From an uncultured Bryobacteraceae bacterium (GTDB lineage: Bacteria > Acidobacteriota > Terriglobia > Bryobacterales > Bryobacteraceae), in assembly GCA_955652915.1 (NCBI GenBank), contig CATPCJ010000003.1, positions 1 through 34,896 of the forward strand: DNA of 34,896 nucleotides, in the 5' to 3' direction. Below the pieces are notes generated by a model. That model searched no databases. It was not told where the DNA came from and saw only the letters and a list, made by a program, of their open reading frames with translations. Every line of letters begins with the position of its first letter. The stretch's first letter is position 1. Made by a program: the position numbers and the translations under genes. This document shows positions 15,304 to 23,002 of the stretch, piece after piece.

Positions 15304-16986
15304 ATGGAAAATCTGACCTCCCCAGCACCTCATCCGGATGAAAACTCGTTTGCGGAAATGCTCTCCGAGTTCGAACAACAACATCATGGGCCCGCCCGCG
15401 GCCAAGCCATGCCGGGCACCGTAGTGTCGATCACATCCGACTCCGTCTTCGTCGACATAGGCCGAAAAATCGACGGCGTTCTTCCACTGGATCTCTTTCG
15501 CGATGCGAAGGGCGAACCCACCGTGCGCCGGGGCGACAAGCTGTTAGTCAACATCACCGGCAGCGATGGCGAAGGTTCCTACACGCTTTCCACCATCAAG
15601 GTCGAGCGGCCCAAGGATTGGAGCGCGCTCGAGCGTGCATTCGCCGAACAGACCCCCATCGGCGGCGTCGTCACGGAATTGGTGAAGGGCGGAATGCGCG
15701 TGGATGTGGGCTCCCCCGCATTTCTGCCCGCTTCGCGAAGCGGCGCCAAGGACCAGGCCGAAATGGAGAAGCTGGTCGGCCAGGAAATCCAATGCAGGAT
15801 CATCAAGCTGGATACCGCGAATGAAGATATCGTCGTCGACCGCCGCGTGATTCTCGAGGCCCAAGAAAAAGCCGCGCGCGAAAAACGTTTTTCCGAACTC
15901 ACCGAAGGCGCGGTGGTGCGCGGTACCGTCCGCAGCCTCACGGACTTCGGCGCATTCGTCGATCTAGGCGGCCTGGATGGATTGCTGCACGTCACCGACA
16001 TGGCTTGGAATCGTGTGGCCAAGCCGGCCGATGTGGTTTCACCCGGCGATTCCGTGGAAGTGAAGATTCTCAAAATCCAACCGGAGAGCCGCCGCATTTC
16101 GCTGGGGATGAAGCAATTACTGCCGGACCCCTGGACGCAGGCGCTAGGCCGGTTTCAGGTCGGCGAGCGCGTGCGAGGTAAAGTTTCACGACTCGCCGAT
16201 TTCGGAGCTTTCATCGAACTTTCCCCCGGCGTGGATGGACTGATTCACGTGTCGGAAATGTCCTGGTCGAAAAAGATCAAGATGCCCAGCGACGTTCTCA
16301 AGCCCGGTGAAATGGTGGAAGCCGTGATTCTTGGGATCAATGCGGCGGAGCACCGAATTTCTCTGGGGCTCAAGCAAACTCTTGGCGATCCGTGGGAAGA
16401 AGCGTCTCAGAAATATACTATCGGCACGGTGGCCGAAGGACCGGTTACCAGCCTCACCAACTTCGGATGTTTCGTCGACCTCGGCAACGGCGTCGAGGGC
16501 ATGATTCACATTTCGGACATCACCAATGAGAAGCGCCTGAATCATCCCAGCGAAGCGATCAAGGCTGGACAAACCGTGCGCGCCATAGTGCTCGAACTCG
16601 ACCGCGAACGCCGGCGCATCAAGTTGGGGATGAAGCAGCTCCAGCCCACCACGATCGACGAGTACATCGCTGAACATCAGCAAGGCGAAACCGTAACAGG
16701 CCGGATCGTGGATACCGGCGATGGCAAGGCGAAAGTGGAGCTGGGTGAAGGCGTATTTGCACAGTGCAGTTTTCCCGATGAAACCAACGCCCGTGAACCC
16801 GCGCCCGAACCGTCGCCGGCCGCCGACCTTTCTTCGCTGACAGCCATGCTGTCCGCCAAGTGGAAACAGGGGGGCTCGTCCTCAAAATCTACCCGGCCGG
16901 AACCCGCCCGCGCCGGCCAAATCCGCACCTTCCGCATCGTTAAGTTAGACCAGGCAAACAAGAAAATCGAAGTCGAACTAGTGTAG
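15304..16986 (+). CDS. rpsA: 30S ribosomal protein S1 or S1 paralogue, six S1 domains
   Basis: A 560-residue protein made of S1 RNA-binding domains at about 36-100, 118-183, 203-271, 288-357, 373-444 and a divergent sixth after 461. Domains 3 to 5 are the most canonical (each with x-D-F-G-A-F-x-x-L or N-F-G-C-F-V-D-L, then G-L-x-H-V-S/T, and ending in R-R-I-S-L-G-x-K-Q). The sixth is interrupted by a low-complexity, proline- and serine-rich stretch (about 495-540). Six domains match the layout of S1, which brings mRNA to the 30S subunit; a paralogue or S1-like RNA-binding protein is the alternative. The ATG at 15304 has no clear Shine-Dalgarno sequence. The sequence immediately upstream is the broken nSTAND1-like gene in antisense, so the promoter must lie within that remnant or be newly formed. 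Confidence 0.85.
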   Translation: MENLTSPAPHPDENSFAEMLSEFEQQHHGPARGQAMPGTVVSITSDSVFVDIGRKIDGVLPLDLFRDAKGEPTVRRGDKLLVNITGSDGEGSYTLSTIKVERPKDWSALERAFAEQTPIGGVVTELVKGGMRVDVGSPAFLPASRSGAKDQAEMEKLVGQEIQCRIIKLDTANEDIVVDRRVILEAQEKAAREKRFSELTEGAVVRGTVRSLTDFGAFVDLGGLDGLLHVTDMAWNRVAKPADVVSPGDSVEVKILKIQPESRRISLGMKQLLPDPWTQALGRFQVGERVRGKVSRLADFGAFIELSPGVDGLIHVSEMSWSKKIKMPSDVLKPGEMVEAVILGINAAEHRISLGLKQTLGDPWEEASQKYTIGTVAEGPVTSLTNFGCFVDLGNGVEGMIHISDITNEKRLNHPSEAIKAGQTVRAIVLELDRERRRIKLGMKQLQPTTIDEYIAEHQQGETVTGRIVDTGDGKAKVELGEGVFAQCSFPDETNAREPAPEPSPAADLSSLTAMLSAKWKQGGSSSKSTRPEPARAGQIRTFRIVKLDQANKKIEVELV

Positions 16987-17007
16987 GACAGGCCGCGAGT
17001 GCCTGTC
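16987..17007 (+). terminator. Hairpin after the S1 gene, possible terminator
   Basis: GACAGGC (16987-16993) pairs with GCCTGTC (17001-17007) around a 7-base loop, starting directly after the stop codon. The T-run (17024-17028) comes 16 bases later rather than at once, so it may end transcription weakly or protect the 3' end. Confidence 0.45.
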
Positions 17008-17017
17008 TCCGGGCAGC

Positions 17018-17048
17018 GTGACGTTTTTGCTTATACCCCGTCTATCAT
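17018..17048 (+). promoter_or_regulatory. Putative promoter of the ECF sigma operon
   Basis: GTGAC (17018-17022) and CGTCTA (17039-17044) are spaced 16 bases apart, resembling -35/-10 elements read by many ECF sigma factors, whose operons are often self-controlled. TATCAT (17043-17048) could instead be a vegetative -10. Either would put the transcript start roughly 30 bases before the sigma ATG. Confidence 0.3.
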
Positions 17049-17085
17049 AGTGTTGCAGGCGACAGCCGCTCAGGCGGCCCATAGA

Positions 17086-17655
17086 ATGGACGAACCCGAA
17101 CTGATTCGGGCGGCGCAACGAGGCGACCAGCGCGCGTTCGAGCAACTGGTGCGCCTGTACGATCAGAACGTTCTTAGGCTGGCCTTGAACCTGCTTCGGT
17201 CGCCCGAAGACGCCAATGATATTTATCAGGAAGCGTTTCTGCGGGTGTACAAAAACCTGCACAGTTTCCGGTTCGATTGCAGCTTTCATACCTGGTTGTA
17301 TCGGATCGTGACCAATCTGTGCCTGGATGCGTTGCGTAAGCGGAGAGTGCGGCGCGAGGAAAATACGGTGGTGGAAACGAGCGAAGGATTTTTGGATCGC
17401 ATGGACACGGTGGAAGAAGCGCGGGCGGACGGCAATCCGCAGCGCCAATTGATGAGCCGTCAGTTGGGGAAGAAAATTAAGGAAGTGCTGACCGGGTTGA
17501 CCCCGCGTGAGCGCGCGGTGTTTGAAATGAGGCACTACCAGGGACTGCGTCTCCGGACCATCGGGGACATGCTGGGGACCTCCGAAGAGGCTGCGAAGAA
17601 TTGCCTTTTTCGGGCCACGCAAAAGATGCGCGCGGCTCTAGGAGATTTCGTATGA
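17086..17655 (+). CDS. ECF-type RNA polymerase sigma factor (RpoE-like)
   Basis: A 189-residue sigma factor with region 2 at about 5-85 (A-F-E-Q-L-V-R-L-Y and D-A-N-D-I-Y-Q-E-A-F-L-R-V-Y for core binding, then F-H-T-W-L-Y-R-I-V-T-N-L-C-L-D for -10 recognition). Region 4 is at about 130-185 (L-T-P-R-E-R-A-V-F-E-M-R and G-D-M-L-G-T-S-E-E-A-A-K). The frame is open to 16999, but the ATG at 17086 starts exactly at the conserved N-terminus, whereas the upstream stretch overlaps the likely promoter. The stop overlaps the next start by 4 bp (ATGA), and that next gene encodes a zinc-finger anti-sigma protein, so the pair should be translationally coupled. It likely controls an envelope-related regulon including its own operon. 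Confidence 0.93.
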   Translation: MDEPELIRAAQRGDQRAFEQLVRLYDQNVLRLALNLLRSPEDANDIYQEAFLRVYKNLHSFRFDCSFHTWLYRIVTNLCLDALRKRRVRREENTVVETSEGFLDRMDTVEEARADGNPQRQLMSRQLGKKIKEVLTGLTPRERAVFEMRHYQGLRLRTIGDMLGTSEEAAKNCLFRATQKMRAALGDFV

Positions 17656-18575
17656 AATGTGAAGAAGTGAAAAAAACGCTGCCGCTGTTTCTGTATGGCG
17701 AGCTTTCTTTCGACGAAGAGGAACGGCTGGAGGTGCATATCGACGAGTGCGCCTCGTGCCGCGGCGTGCTGGAGCGCGAGCGGGCGATGTTCAAAGCGTT
17801 GGATAGCGCCGAGGTCGCTCCCGCTCAGGATTTTTTGGACCAGTGCCGCGCGGAATTGCGGGGCCGGTTGGCGCGCGCGGCGCCGGAACGCAACAAGTTC
17901 TGGGACAAAATCCTGCGGGGATTCTCGATTCAGTTTCACTTCGCTCCGGGAATCATGCAGCCGCTGGGCGCCGTGGCTATGTTGGCGATCGGTTTTTTTG
18001 CGGCGCGTGTCGCTCCGACTTCGCTGCTGGGCTCGTGGCGCTCCGCGGGCGTTCTGGCCGAGCCGGCTACGTCGCGCGTTCGCTATGTTGAGCCTGCTGG
18101 TCCAGGGCGGGTTCAAATTGTCATCGATGAAACCCGCCAACGGACTTTGTCCGGCAATGTCGACGATCAATCGATCCAGCGGCTGCTACTGACGGCCGCC
18201 AAGGATCCATCCGACGCCGGGCTACGGGTGGAGTCCGTCGATCTGTTGAAGAGCAAGCCGCAGTCGGCCGAGGTGCGGAGCGCTTTGCTTTATGCGCTGC
18301 AGCACGATTCCAATGCGGGTGTCCGGCTGAAGGCGTTGGATGGTCTGAAAGATTTCGCGAACGATCCCCAAACGCGCCAGACCCTCGCGCAGGTTTTGTT
18401 GCGCGACGACAATCCGGGAGTTCGTACGCAGGTGATCGACTTGCTGATCCAGCATCGCTCTGATTCCATGGTTGGAGTTCTGCAGGAATTGATGGTGAAG
18501 GAAGATAACGGCTACATCCGCATGCGCTGCCAGCGGGCGTTACACGATATGAATGCATCGGTGGAGACGTACTAG
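17652..18575 (+). CDS. Zinc-finger anti-sigma factor fused to C-terminal HEAT repeats
   Basis: A 307-residue membrane anti-sigma factor. The N-terminal ZAS domain has H29-x3-C33-x2-C36 (H-I-D-E-C-A-S-C), the motif of zinc-binding anti-sigma domains. One membrane helix follows (about 101-120). The part beyond the membrane includes HEAT-type helical repeats from about 178 to 300 (D-A-G-L-R-V-E-S-V-D-L-L, N-A-G-V-R-L-K-A-L-D-G-L, N-P-G-V-R-T-Q-V-I-D-L-L). The sigma factor is expected to be held at the inner membrane until a signal reaches the HEAT region. Its start overlaps the sigma stop. A 26-bp stretch of its 3' end (18513-18538, encoding Y-I-R-M-R-C-Q-R-A) is repeated exactly at 18593-18618, just after the gene. 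Confidence 0.9.
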   Translation: MKCEEVKKTLPLFLYGELSFDEEERLEVHIDECASCRGVLERERAMFKALDSAEVAPAQDFLDQCRAELRGRLARAAPERNKFWDKILRGFSIQFHFAPGIMQPLGAVAMLAIGFFAARVAPTSLLGSWRSAGVLAEPATSRVRYVEPAGPGRVQIVIDETRQRTLSGNVDDQSIQRLLLTAAKDPSDAGLRVESVDLLKSKPQSAEVRSALLYALQHDSNAGVRLKALDGLKDFANDPQTRQTLAQVLLRDDNPGVRTQVIDLLIQHRSDSMVGVLQELMVKEDNGYIRMRCQRALHDMNASVETY

Positions 18576-18592
18576 CATGCGTGGGCGACGGA

Positions 18593-18618
18593 TACATCCG
18601 CATGCGCTGCCAGCGGGC
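18593..18618 (+). repeat. Second copy of a 26-bp direct repeat of the anti-sigma 3' end
   Basis: This stretch is identical to 18513-18538, exactly 80 bp earlier within the anti-sigma coding sequence. It lies in the untranslated spacer and directly precedes the left end of the 232-bp element. It may reflect a local duplication, or shared sequence captured with the element. Confidence 0.85.
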
Positions 18619-18623
18619 ATTTT

Positions 18624-18855
18624 TCAGAACCGCGACCGTAACGGAGCGCCCATGGGCCTGCGGCCCACCAAAAGTGACCAAGACGCGGCGGGCCCCTTCC
18701 GTGGAATCAATAATTTGCGCCGCGTCTTCAACGGAGCGCACCACATGTCTGGGGTGGGCAACACTCCCCTGGCGAGGGGCACCCGTAAAACCTCCGCTTG
18801 TCAGCGGACAAGGTCGGCCGGGGAGGACGTCTCTTGCCAACGGTCGCGGTTCTGA
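18624..18855. repeat. 232-bp MITE-like element with 16-bp perfect terminal inverted repeats
   Basis: TCAGAACCGCGACCGT (18624-18639) is the exact reverse complement of 18840-18855. The enclosed 232 bp has no plausible gene and contains smaller palindromes (for example GGGCC..GGCCC near 18657). Its right third, from about 18769, is clearly related to 29250-29335 inside fliO, so it belongs to an interspersed repeat family. It separates the anti-sigma gene from the DUF4097 gene and may affect co-transcription. Confidence 0.8.
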
Positions 18856-18886
18856 TGAGGAAGCAGTATTGGAGAAGCATTAGTTA

Positions 18887-20071
18887 ATGAAGCAGTTTTT
18901 TCCCATCTCGCTCATGTTCGCTCTCAGCGCTGGGCCCGCCGTGCGTGCGCAAAACGACTCCCCGATTACTCGGGAAGGCCGTTACTGGGTGCGCACCATC
19001 AATGGCGTCGCGAGTGGCATGCCAATGCAGCGCTTTCGGCTGGACACCATCGGCAATGTTGTGCTGCAGGGCGATAACAGCACCCGCGCAACCTACCAGC
19101 TGAAGGTGCGAGTGCAGGCCCGTAATGCGCGCGAAGCGGGATTGCTGCTTCGCCGGTTCGAGGTGAAAACACGAACTCAGGGCGACTGGATGCGCTTGAC
19201 CGTCATGCCACCGAAGAATATCGCGGAGGCGCCGGAGTTGTCGATATCCGTGCCGCGCGCCCTGCTGCGTATGTGGATCGAAACGCGCGCCGGAAATGTA
19301 CAAGCGTCGGACCTGGACGGTGAATTGGAAGCGCGCTCCGCCGGTGGACAGATAAATGTCGAGGGCATCAAGGGCCGTGCTCAACTGCGAACAGGTGGCG
19401 GCGACATCCAGGTGGGCACCGTCGGCGGCCCAATGAAATGCTATTCGGGCGGCGGTGTGATTCGCGTGCAGAGCGCCGGCGGCGAATCCTGGTTTGAGAC
19501 CGCGGGTGGCGAAATCCTGATCCATCAGGTGCTGGGCGCGGTGCATGCCGCGACGGCCGGCGGCAACATCAAAATTGAGCGTGCGTCCGGTACCGTGTTT
19601 GCCCGGACCGCCGCGGGATTAATCGACGTCCAGCAGGCCGGCGGGGCCGTTACGGCGGAGAGCTCCGGCGGCGCCATTCAGGTGAATGCGGCCAATGGCG
19701 TTCACTGCGATTCGTCGGGCGGTGCAATCCGCTTGCGGAATGTTGGAGGCGCCTTGCGTGCGTCCACTGCCATGGGCAGCATTCTGGCTGAGCTGCTCTC
19801 CGGCAACCGGATTTTAGATTCCACGTTGAGCACCAACTCAGGTGACATAACCGTATTCATTTCGTCAAACCTTCCGTTGACGGTTTTCGCCAGGAATGAA
19901 TCGGCCGGGTCGGTGGGTAGAATTATTTCCGATTTTCCGGAGATTCGTGCCAGGCAAGTCAGCCAAGCGGGGATGAGTCCGGTGGTGGCCGAAGGCGCTC
20001 TAAACGGGGGCGGCCCGGTGTTGCACATCAACGTGATCGGTGGCACAATTTATTTGCGCCGCCAGAAGTAA
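18887..20071 (+). CDS. DUF4097-family exported beta-repeat protein
   Basis: A 394-residue protein with a signal peptide (M-K-Q-F-F-P-I-S-L-M-F-A-L-S, cleavage near V-R-A-Q). From about 125 onward it is a regular series of short glycine-rich beta repeats of roughly 18-20 residues (G-N-V-Q-A-S-D-L-D-G, G-G-Q-I-N-V-E-G, G-G-D-I-Q-V-G-T-V-G-G and so on). This is the parallel beta-helix-like pattern of DUF4097, often called a putative adhesin. In Acidobacteria and related phyla such genes often follow ECF sigma/anti-sigma pairs, as here. It probably sits in the periplasm or on the outer membrane; its role is unknown. The ATG at 18887 has no strong Shine-Dalgarno sequence, and the repeat element just upstream may have replaced part of the leader. 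Confidence 0.85.
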   Translation: MKQFFPISLMFALSAGPAVRAQNDSPITREGRYWVRTINGVASGMPMQRFRLDTIGNVVLQGDNSTRATYQLKVRVQARNAREAGLLLRRFEVKTRTQGDWMRLTVMPPKNIAEAPELSISVPRALLRMWIETRAGNVQASDLDGELEARSAGGQINVEGIKGRAQLRTGGGDIQVGTVGGPMKCYSGGGVIRVQSAGGESWFETAGGEILIHQVLGAVHAATAGGNIKIERASGTVFARTAAGLIDVQQAGGAVTAESSGGAIQVNAANGVHCDSSGGAIRLRNVGGALRASTAMGSILAELLSGNRILDSTLSTNSGDITVFISSNLPLTVFARNESAGSVGRIISDFPEIRARQVSQAGMSPVVAEGALNGGGPVLHINVIGGTIYLRRQK

Positions 20072-20087
20072 ATTACGAGGTGATTTT

Positions 20088-20969
20088 ATGAAGAGATTTG
20101 TTTCGTGCGCGGTGGTATTCGCGGCCGGATTGGGCGCGCAGTCCTTCGATCCGTTTCAGACTCCGCAAGGCGTGGAGATTTTCCAGTCGTTTCAATCGCC
20201 GCAAGTTTTCGAATTCAAAGGCGGCACCCTGGTGGGCGGAACCTATCTGGGCGTGAATCTGGCTGAGATCGGGACCGAGCGGGCGAAAGAGTTGAAGCTC
20301 CGGGAGACGACCGGCGTGGAAATCACGCGCGTTGAAGACGGCAGTCCCGCGGAGAAGGCCGGGCTGAAAGCCGAAGACGTGGTTTTGGAGTATAACGGCC
20401 AGCACGTCGAGGGCATGGAGCAATTCGGACGGCTGGTGCGGGAAACTCCGGCAGGGCGCGAGGTGAAATTGACTATCAGCCGCAATGGGTCCATGCAAAC
20501 TATTACGGCTACCGTGGCAACGCGTAAAATCAAGGGCTACAGCGGAAATATGAAAGACATGTTTCCGGGATTCGATATGCCTGAAGTCCATATTCCCGAC
20601 ATGCCGCAAGTCTTCACTACCTGGCGCAGTCCGATGCTGGGCGTTGAGACGGAATCCTTATCGCCGCAACTGGCTACGTACTTTGGCGTGAAGGAAGGCG
20701 TGCTGGTCCGGTCGGTCGTCAAGGATACGGCGGCCGAGCGGGCCGGGATCAAAGCGGGTGACGTGATCACCAAGGTGGACGGATCAAAGGTTACAACACC
20801 AAACGAGCTGGTTAGCGCCATCCGGTCTGCGAGCTCCAAGAAATCGTTTCCGGTGGACCTGAGCCGGGATCGTCATGAGACCAGTGTCACGGTGACTATC
20901 GAGGACAGCCGGTCGGACAAATCGACACCGCCACGCGTTCGGGTGGTTCGCGGCGGCGTCAGGATGTAG
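20088..20969 (+). CDS. Exported protein with two PDZ domains
   Basis: A 293-residue protein with a signal peptide (K-R-F-V-S-C-A-V-V-F-A-A-G, cleavage near G-A-Q). PDZ domains lie at about 52-140 (Y-L-G-V-N-L to L-T-I-S-R-N-G, with G-S-P-A-E-K-A-G-L) and 190-280 (M-L-G-V-E-T, with D-T-A-A-E-R-A-G-I-K-A-G-D-V-I). No serine protease domain is present, unlike DegP/HtrA, so it is a binding or scaffold protein. The ATG at 20088 has GAGG seven bases upstream and is preferred over an in-frame start at 20040, which would overlap the DUF4097 gene. It is the last gene of the ECF cassette and may deliver envelope proteins or signals to the anti-sigma branch. Its stop codon abuts the stop of the convergent flagellar-operon gene. 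Confidence 0.88.
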   Translation: MKRFVSCAVVFAAGLGAQSFDPFQTPQGVEIFQSFQSPQVFEFKGGTLVGGTYLGVNLAEIGTERAKELKLRETTGVEITRVEDGSPAEKAGLKAEDVVLEYNGQHVEGMEQFGRLVRETPAGREVKLTISRNGSMQTITATVATRKIKGYSGNMKDMFPGFDMPEVHIPDMPQVFTTWRSPMLGVETESLSPQLATYFGVKEGVLVRSVVKDTAAERAGIKAGDVITKVDGSKVTTPNELVSAIRSASSKKSFPVDLSRDRHETSVTVTIEDSRSDKSTPPRVRVVRGGVRM

Positions 20970-21368
20970 TCACGAAGAGGTGCTGGCGGCCAGGGCGTTG
21001 ATCTTCAACAGCAGGTCCACTTCTCCGCGCGGCAGACTTAACGACGCCGCGATGTTTTCGGCGCGCTCCCCTCTCCGCGACATGCGAATCACTTGAGATC
21101 TCTTCGTGAGATTGAGGCCGGACTTGGCCGGCTGGGGAGCGACTAGTACGCCCGCGCGCTCCTCGGAATCACGGAGCCTCAGGGTAATTTCCTCGAACCT
21201 GACCTTGAGATTCCAGGCAGCGGCAACTTCGCCCGCTTGCTGCCGGTCCAAGCGCGATTTCAGGCGCCGGAGCTCTTGCTTGAGAGTCAGAAAAACGAAG
21301 AGACACGCGATTGAACCCGCGGCTACCAAAGCGTACGGACCGAGCGATAGTAGATAGTTTTTCAGCAT
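20970..21368 (-). CDS. Small membrane/coiled-coil/HTH protein (DUF2802-like) at the end of the flagellar operon
   Basis: A 132-residue protein with one N-terminal membrane helix (about 7-27), a coiled coil (28-75, L-K-Q-E-L-R-R-L-K-S-R-L-D-R) and a C-terminal helix-turn-helix-like segment (R-S-Q-V-I-R-M-S-R-R-G-E-R-A-E-N-I-A-A). That last part resembles DUF2802 proteins, which are often found in flagellar operons and may be membrane-anchored regulators. It starts 3 bp after the FliN-like gene and is the last gene of the leftward flagellar operon. Its stop touches that of the PDZ gene, leaving no room for a terminator between the two convergent units. No function is established. Confidence 0.65.
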   Translation of the reverse strand: MLKNYLLSLGPYALVAAGSIACLFVFLTLKQELRRLKSRLDRQQAGEVAAAWNLKVRFEEITLRLRDSEERAGVLVAPQPAKSGLNLTKRSQVIRMSRRGERAENIAASLSLPRGEVDLLLKINALAASTSS

Positions 21369-21371
21369 AAC

Positions 21372-22214
21372 TTAGTACAACGTCCTGAGCCGCTCCTGCC
21401 GGCTGATTACCTGCTTTATCCTGATTCCGAAGTTTCCCTCCACCACCACCACTTCGCCCCGGGCGATTACACAGTTATTGACGATCACGTCCACGGGCTC
21501 GGACACGGCGCGGCTTAGCTCAACGATGGAGCCGCTGGTTAGCTTGACGACGTCCTTCAATGGAAGATGAGCCCGGCCGAACGAAACGCTTACGGGCAGC
21601 TCGACATCCAGCAGAAGCTCCATCGAACCGGACTTTCCTCCGGGAAGACCGTCGGGAATCGCGGGAGCTCCGCTCGCTCTTGATTCGGCGACAGCCTGAG
21701 CCGGAATGTCTCCCTGGACGCTCACCAGCGGCTGGCTGAAGAACACGAGGATAGGAAGAGCCAGATCCCCGGCCTTGATTTCGAAAGCAAAGCGGCACGC
21801 GTCACTGGATGCCGGTGGCGAATTCTCGCTTCCTTCCAAGCAGGCGGCTACGCGCCCCGATCTTGCCGATAGGATTCCAAGCGTCCCCGACAACGCTTGC
21901 CGTATGGTTTCGAGATAAGTGCTCCGGATATCTTCGGGATCGCTGTCGTCAACGCCCGCGCTTCGCATAACGCGATTCCCGATCTCCTGCCAACTCCGTC
22001 CTTCGGCCCCCACCCAGATCGGAGCGCCAGGAGCGACATTGAAGCTCTGTTCCCACCAGAGCATTTCATTCTGAGTGGTGTCTTCCCGGATCTCCCGCGC
22101 GGCGTACGAAACCGAAAACACCTCGCCCGTCATGGCCTCCAGGACTTGCGCAAGTTGCCCGGCGCATTCCCCGGCCAACCAAATGGCCGGCTGACAAGCG
22201 TTGTTTCCCGGCAC
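21372..22214 (-). CDS. FliN-like protein with SpoA (C-ring) domain and long N-terminal region
   Basis: A 280-residue protein. The last ~80 residues form a SpoA/FliN domain (L-L-L-D-V-E-L-P-V-S-V-S-F-G-R, L-K-D-V-V-K-L-T-S-G-S-I-V-E-L, then P-V-D-V-I-V-N-N-C-V-I-A-R-G-E-V-V-V-V-E-G-N-F-G-I-R-I), the switch-complex fold. The first ~190 residues are unlike short FliN. They may be a FliY- or CheC-type domain, but I do not see the CheC phosphatase motif. It starts at GTG 22214, with GAGAGGGG upstream and 2 bp after the fliA stop. A second, short FliN is encoded in the same operon (29632-29880). It probably contributes to the C-ring or switch regulation. Confidence 0.78.
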   Translation of the reverse strand: MPGNNACQPAIWLAGECAGQLAQVLEAMTGEVFSVSYAAREIREDTTQNEMLWWEQSFNVAPGAPIWVGAEGRSWQEIGNRVMRSAGVDDSDPEDIRSTYLETIRQALSGTLGILSARSGRVAACLEGSENSPPASSDACRFAFEIKAGDLALPILVFFSQPLVSVQGDIPAQAVAESRASGAPAIPDGLPGGKSGSMELLLDVELPVSVSFGRAHLPLKDVVKLTSGSIVELSRAVSEPVDVIVNNCVIARGEVVVVEGNFGIRIKQVISRQERLRTLY

Positions 22215-22216
22215 CG

Positions 22217-23002
22217 CTAAACGCCCCTCTCCGTTGGCCAGCGCTTCTCCATGTACGAGCGAAGCCGCAGGATCGCCTGAGACTTCAGTTGCGAAACCCG
22301 GGACTCGTGCAGATTTACGATCTTCGATATTTCCCGCAGCGTCAGCTCCTCGTGATAGTAGAGGCTGATGACCGTCCGTTCAGTGCGCGGCATCTTGTCG
22401 ATGGCATCCGCGAGCAATCTTTGCAACTCCGCTCTTTCCAACAGTCGCGTAGGCCAGTTCTCTTCGTCGTCAGAGACGTACTCCAACAGATTGCGGCCTT
22501 CATCTTCGGGCGTCGCCACTTCCAGACTGCCCAGGTTTACGCCGCGAATATCCACCAGCCATTCGTGATACTCCACTAGCGTTACGTTCAGTTGCAATGC
22601 GATCTCGTCTTCCGATGGGGCGCGATGCAGGCGTTGCTCGGCCACGGAGATCGCGGCTTCGATCTGCTTCGCGCGTTTACGTTGTTGGCGCGGCGCCCAA
22701 TCCAATCCCCGCAAACTATCCAGAATCGCGCCCCGAATCTTGTACTCCGCGTAAGTTTTCAACTTCACGTTATGACTGGAGTCGAAGCGATCTATGGCTG
22801 CGATCAACCCCAGCGTTCCCGTGGAAACCAGGTCATCCAGATTCACGCTCTCCGGCAGTCTTTCATGAATTCGCCGGGCAATCAGCCGCACCTGAGGCAG
22901 ATGTTCGAGAATCAGGCGCTCGCGCTCATCGGCCGCGTTGTCTTGCGTTTGATAATTCCTCAGTGCTTTGGGAGATTCCTTCGCTAGCGCTGGTGCTCTC
23001 AT
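22217..23002 (-). CDS. fliA: Flagellar sigma factor FliA (sigma-28)
   Basis: A 261-residue sigma-28 family protein. Region 2 (about 33-100) includes L-P-E-S-V-N-L-D-D-L-V-S-T-G-T-L-G-L-I-A-A and Y-A-E-Y-K-I-R-G-A-I-L-D-S-L-R, the FliA/WhiG hallmark. Region 3 is around 105-170, and region 4 (about 205-255) contains M-P-R-T-E-R-T-V-I-S-L-Y-Y and L-T-L-R-E-I-S-K-I-V-N-L-H-E-S-R-V-S-Q-L. It directs late flagellar gene transcription and is normally held by FlgM until the hook is finished; no flgM is in this window. Its start overlaps the flhF stop by 4 bp (ATGA), so it belongs to the same operon. Confidence 0.95.
   Translation of the reverse strand: MRAPALAKESPKALRNYQTQDNAADERERLILEHLPQVRLIARRIHERLPESVNLDDLVSTGTLGLIAAIDRFDSSHNVKLKTYAEYKIRGAILDSLRGLDWAPRQQRKRAKQIEAAISVAEQRLHRAPSEDEIALQLNVTLVEYHEWLVDIRGVNLGSLEVATPEDEGRNLLEYVSDDEENWPTRLLERAELQRLLADAIDKMPRTERTVISLYYHEELTLREISKIVNLHESRVSQLKSQAILRLRSYMEKRWPTERGV

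Noticed and set aside
15304-15405. The first part of a 127-codon minus-strand frame as the true N-terminus of the nSTAND1-like gene
   Set aside because: This part is antisense to rpsA and lacks STAND features; recognisable sequence begins only at about 15290-15302.
18121-18840. A 239-codon minus-strand frame across the anti-sigma gene and the repeat element
   Set aside because: It overlaps a conserved gene in antisense and runs through the 232-bp repeat; no domain is recognisable.
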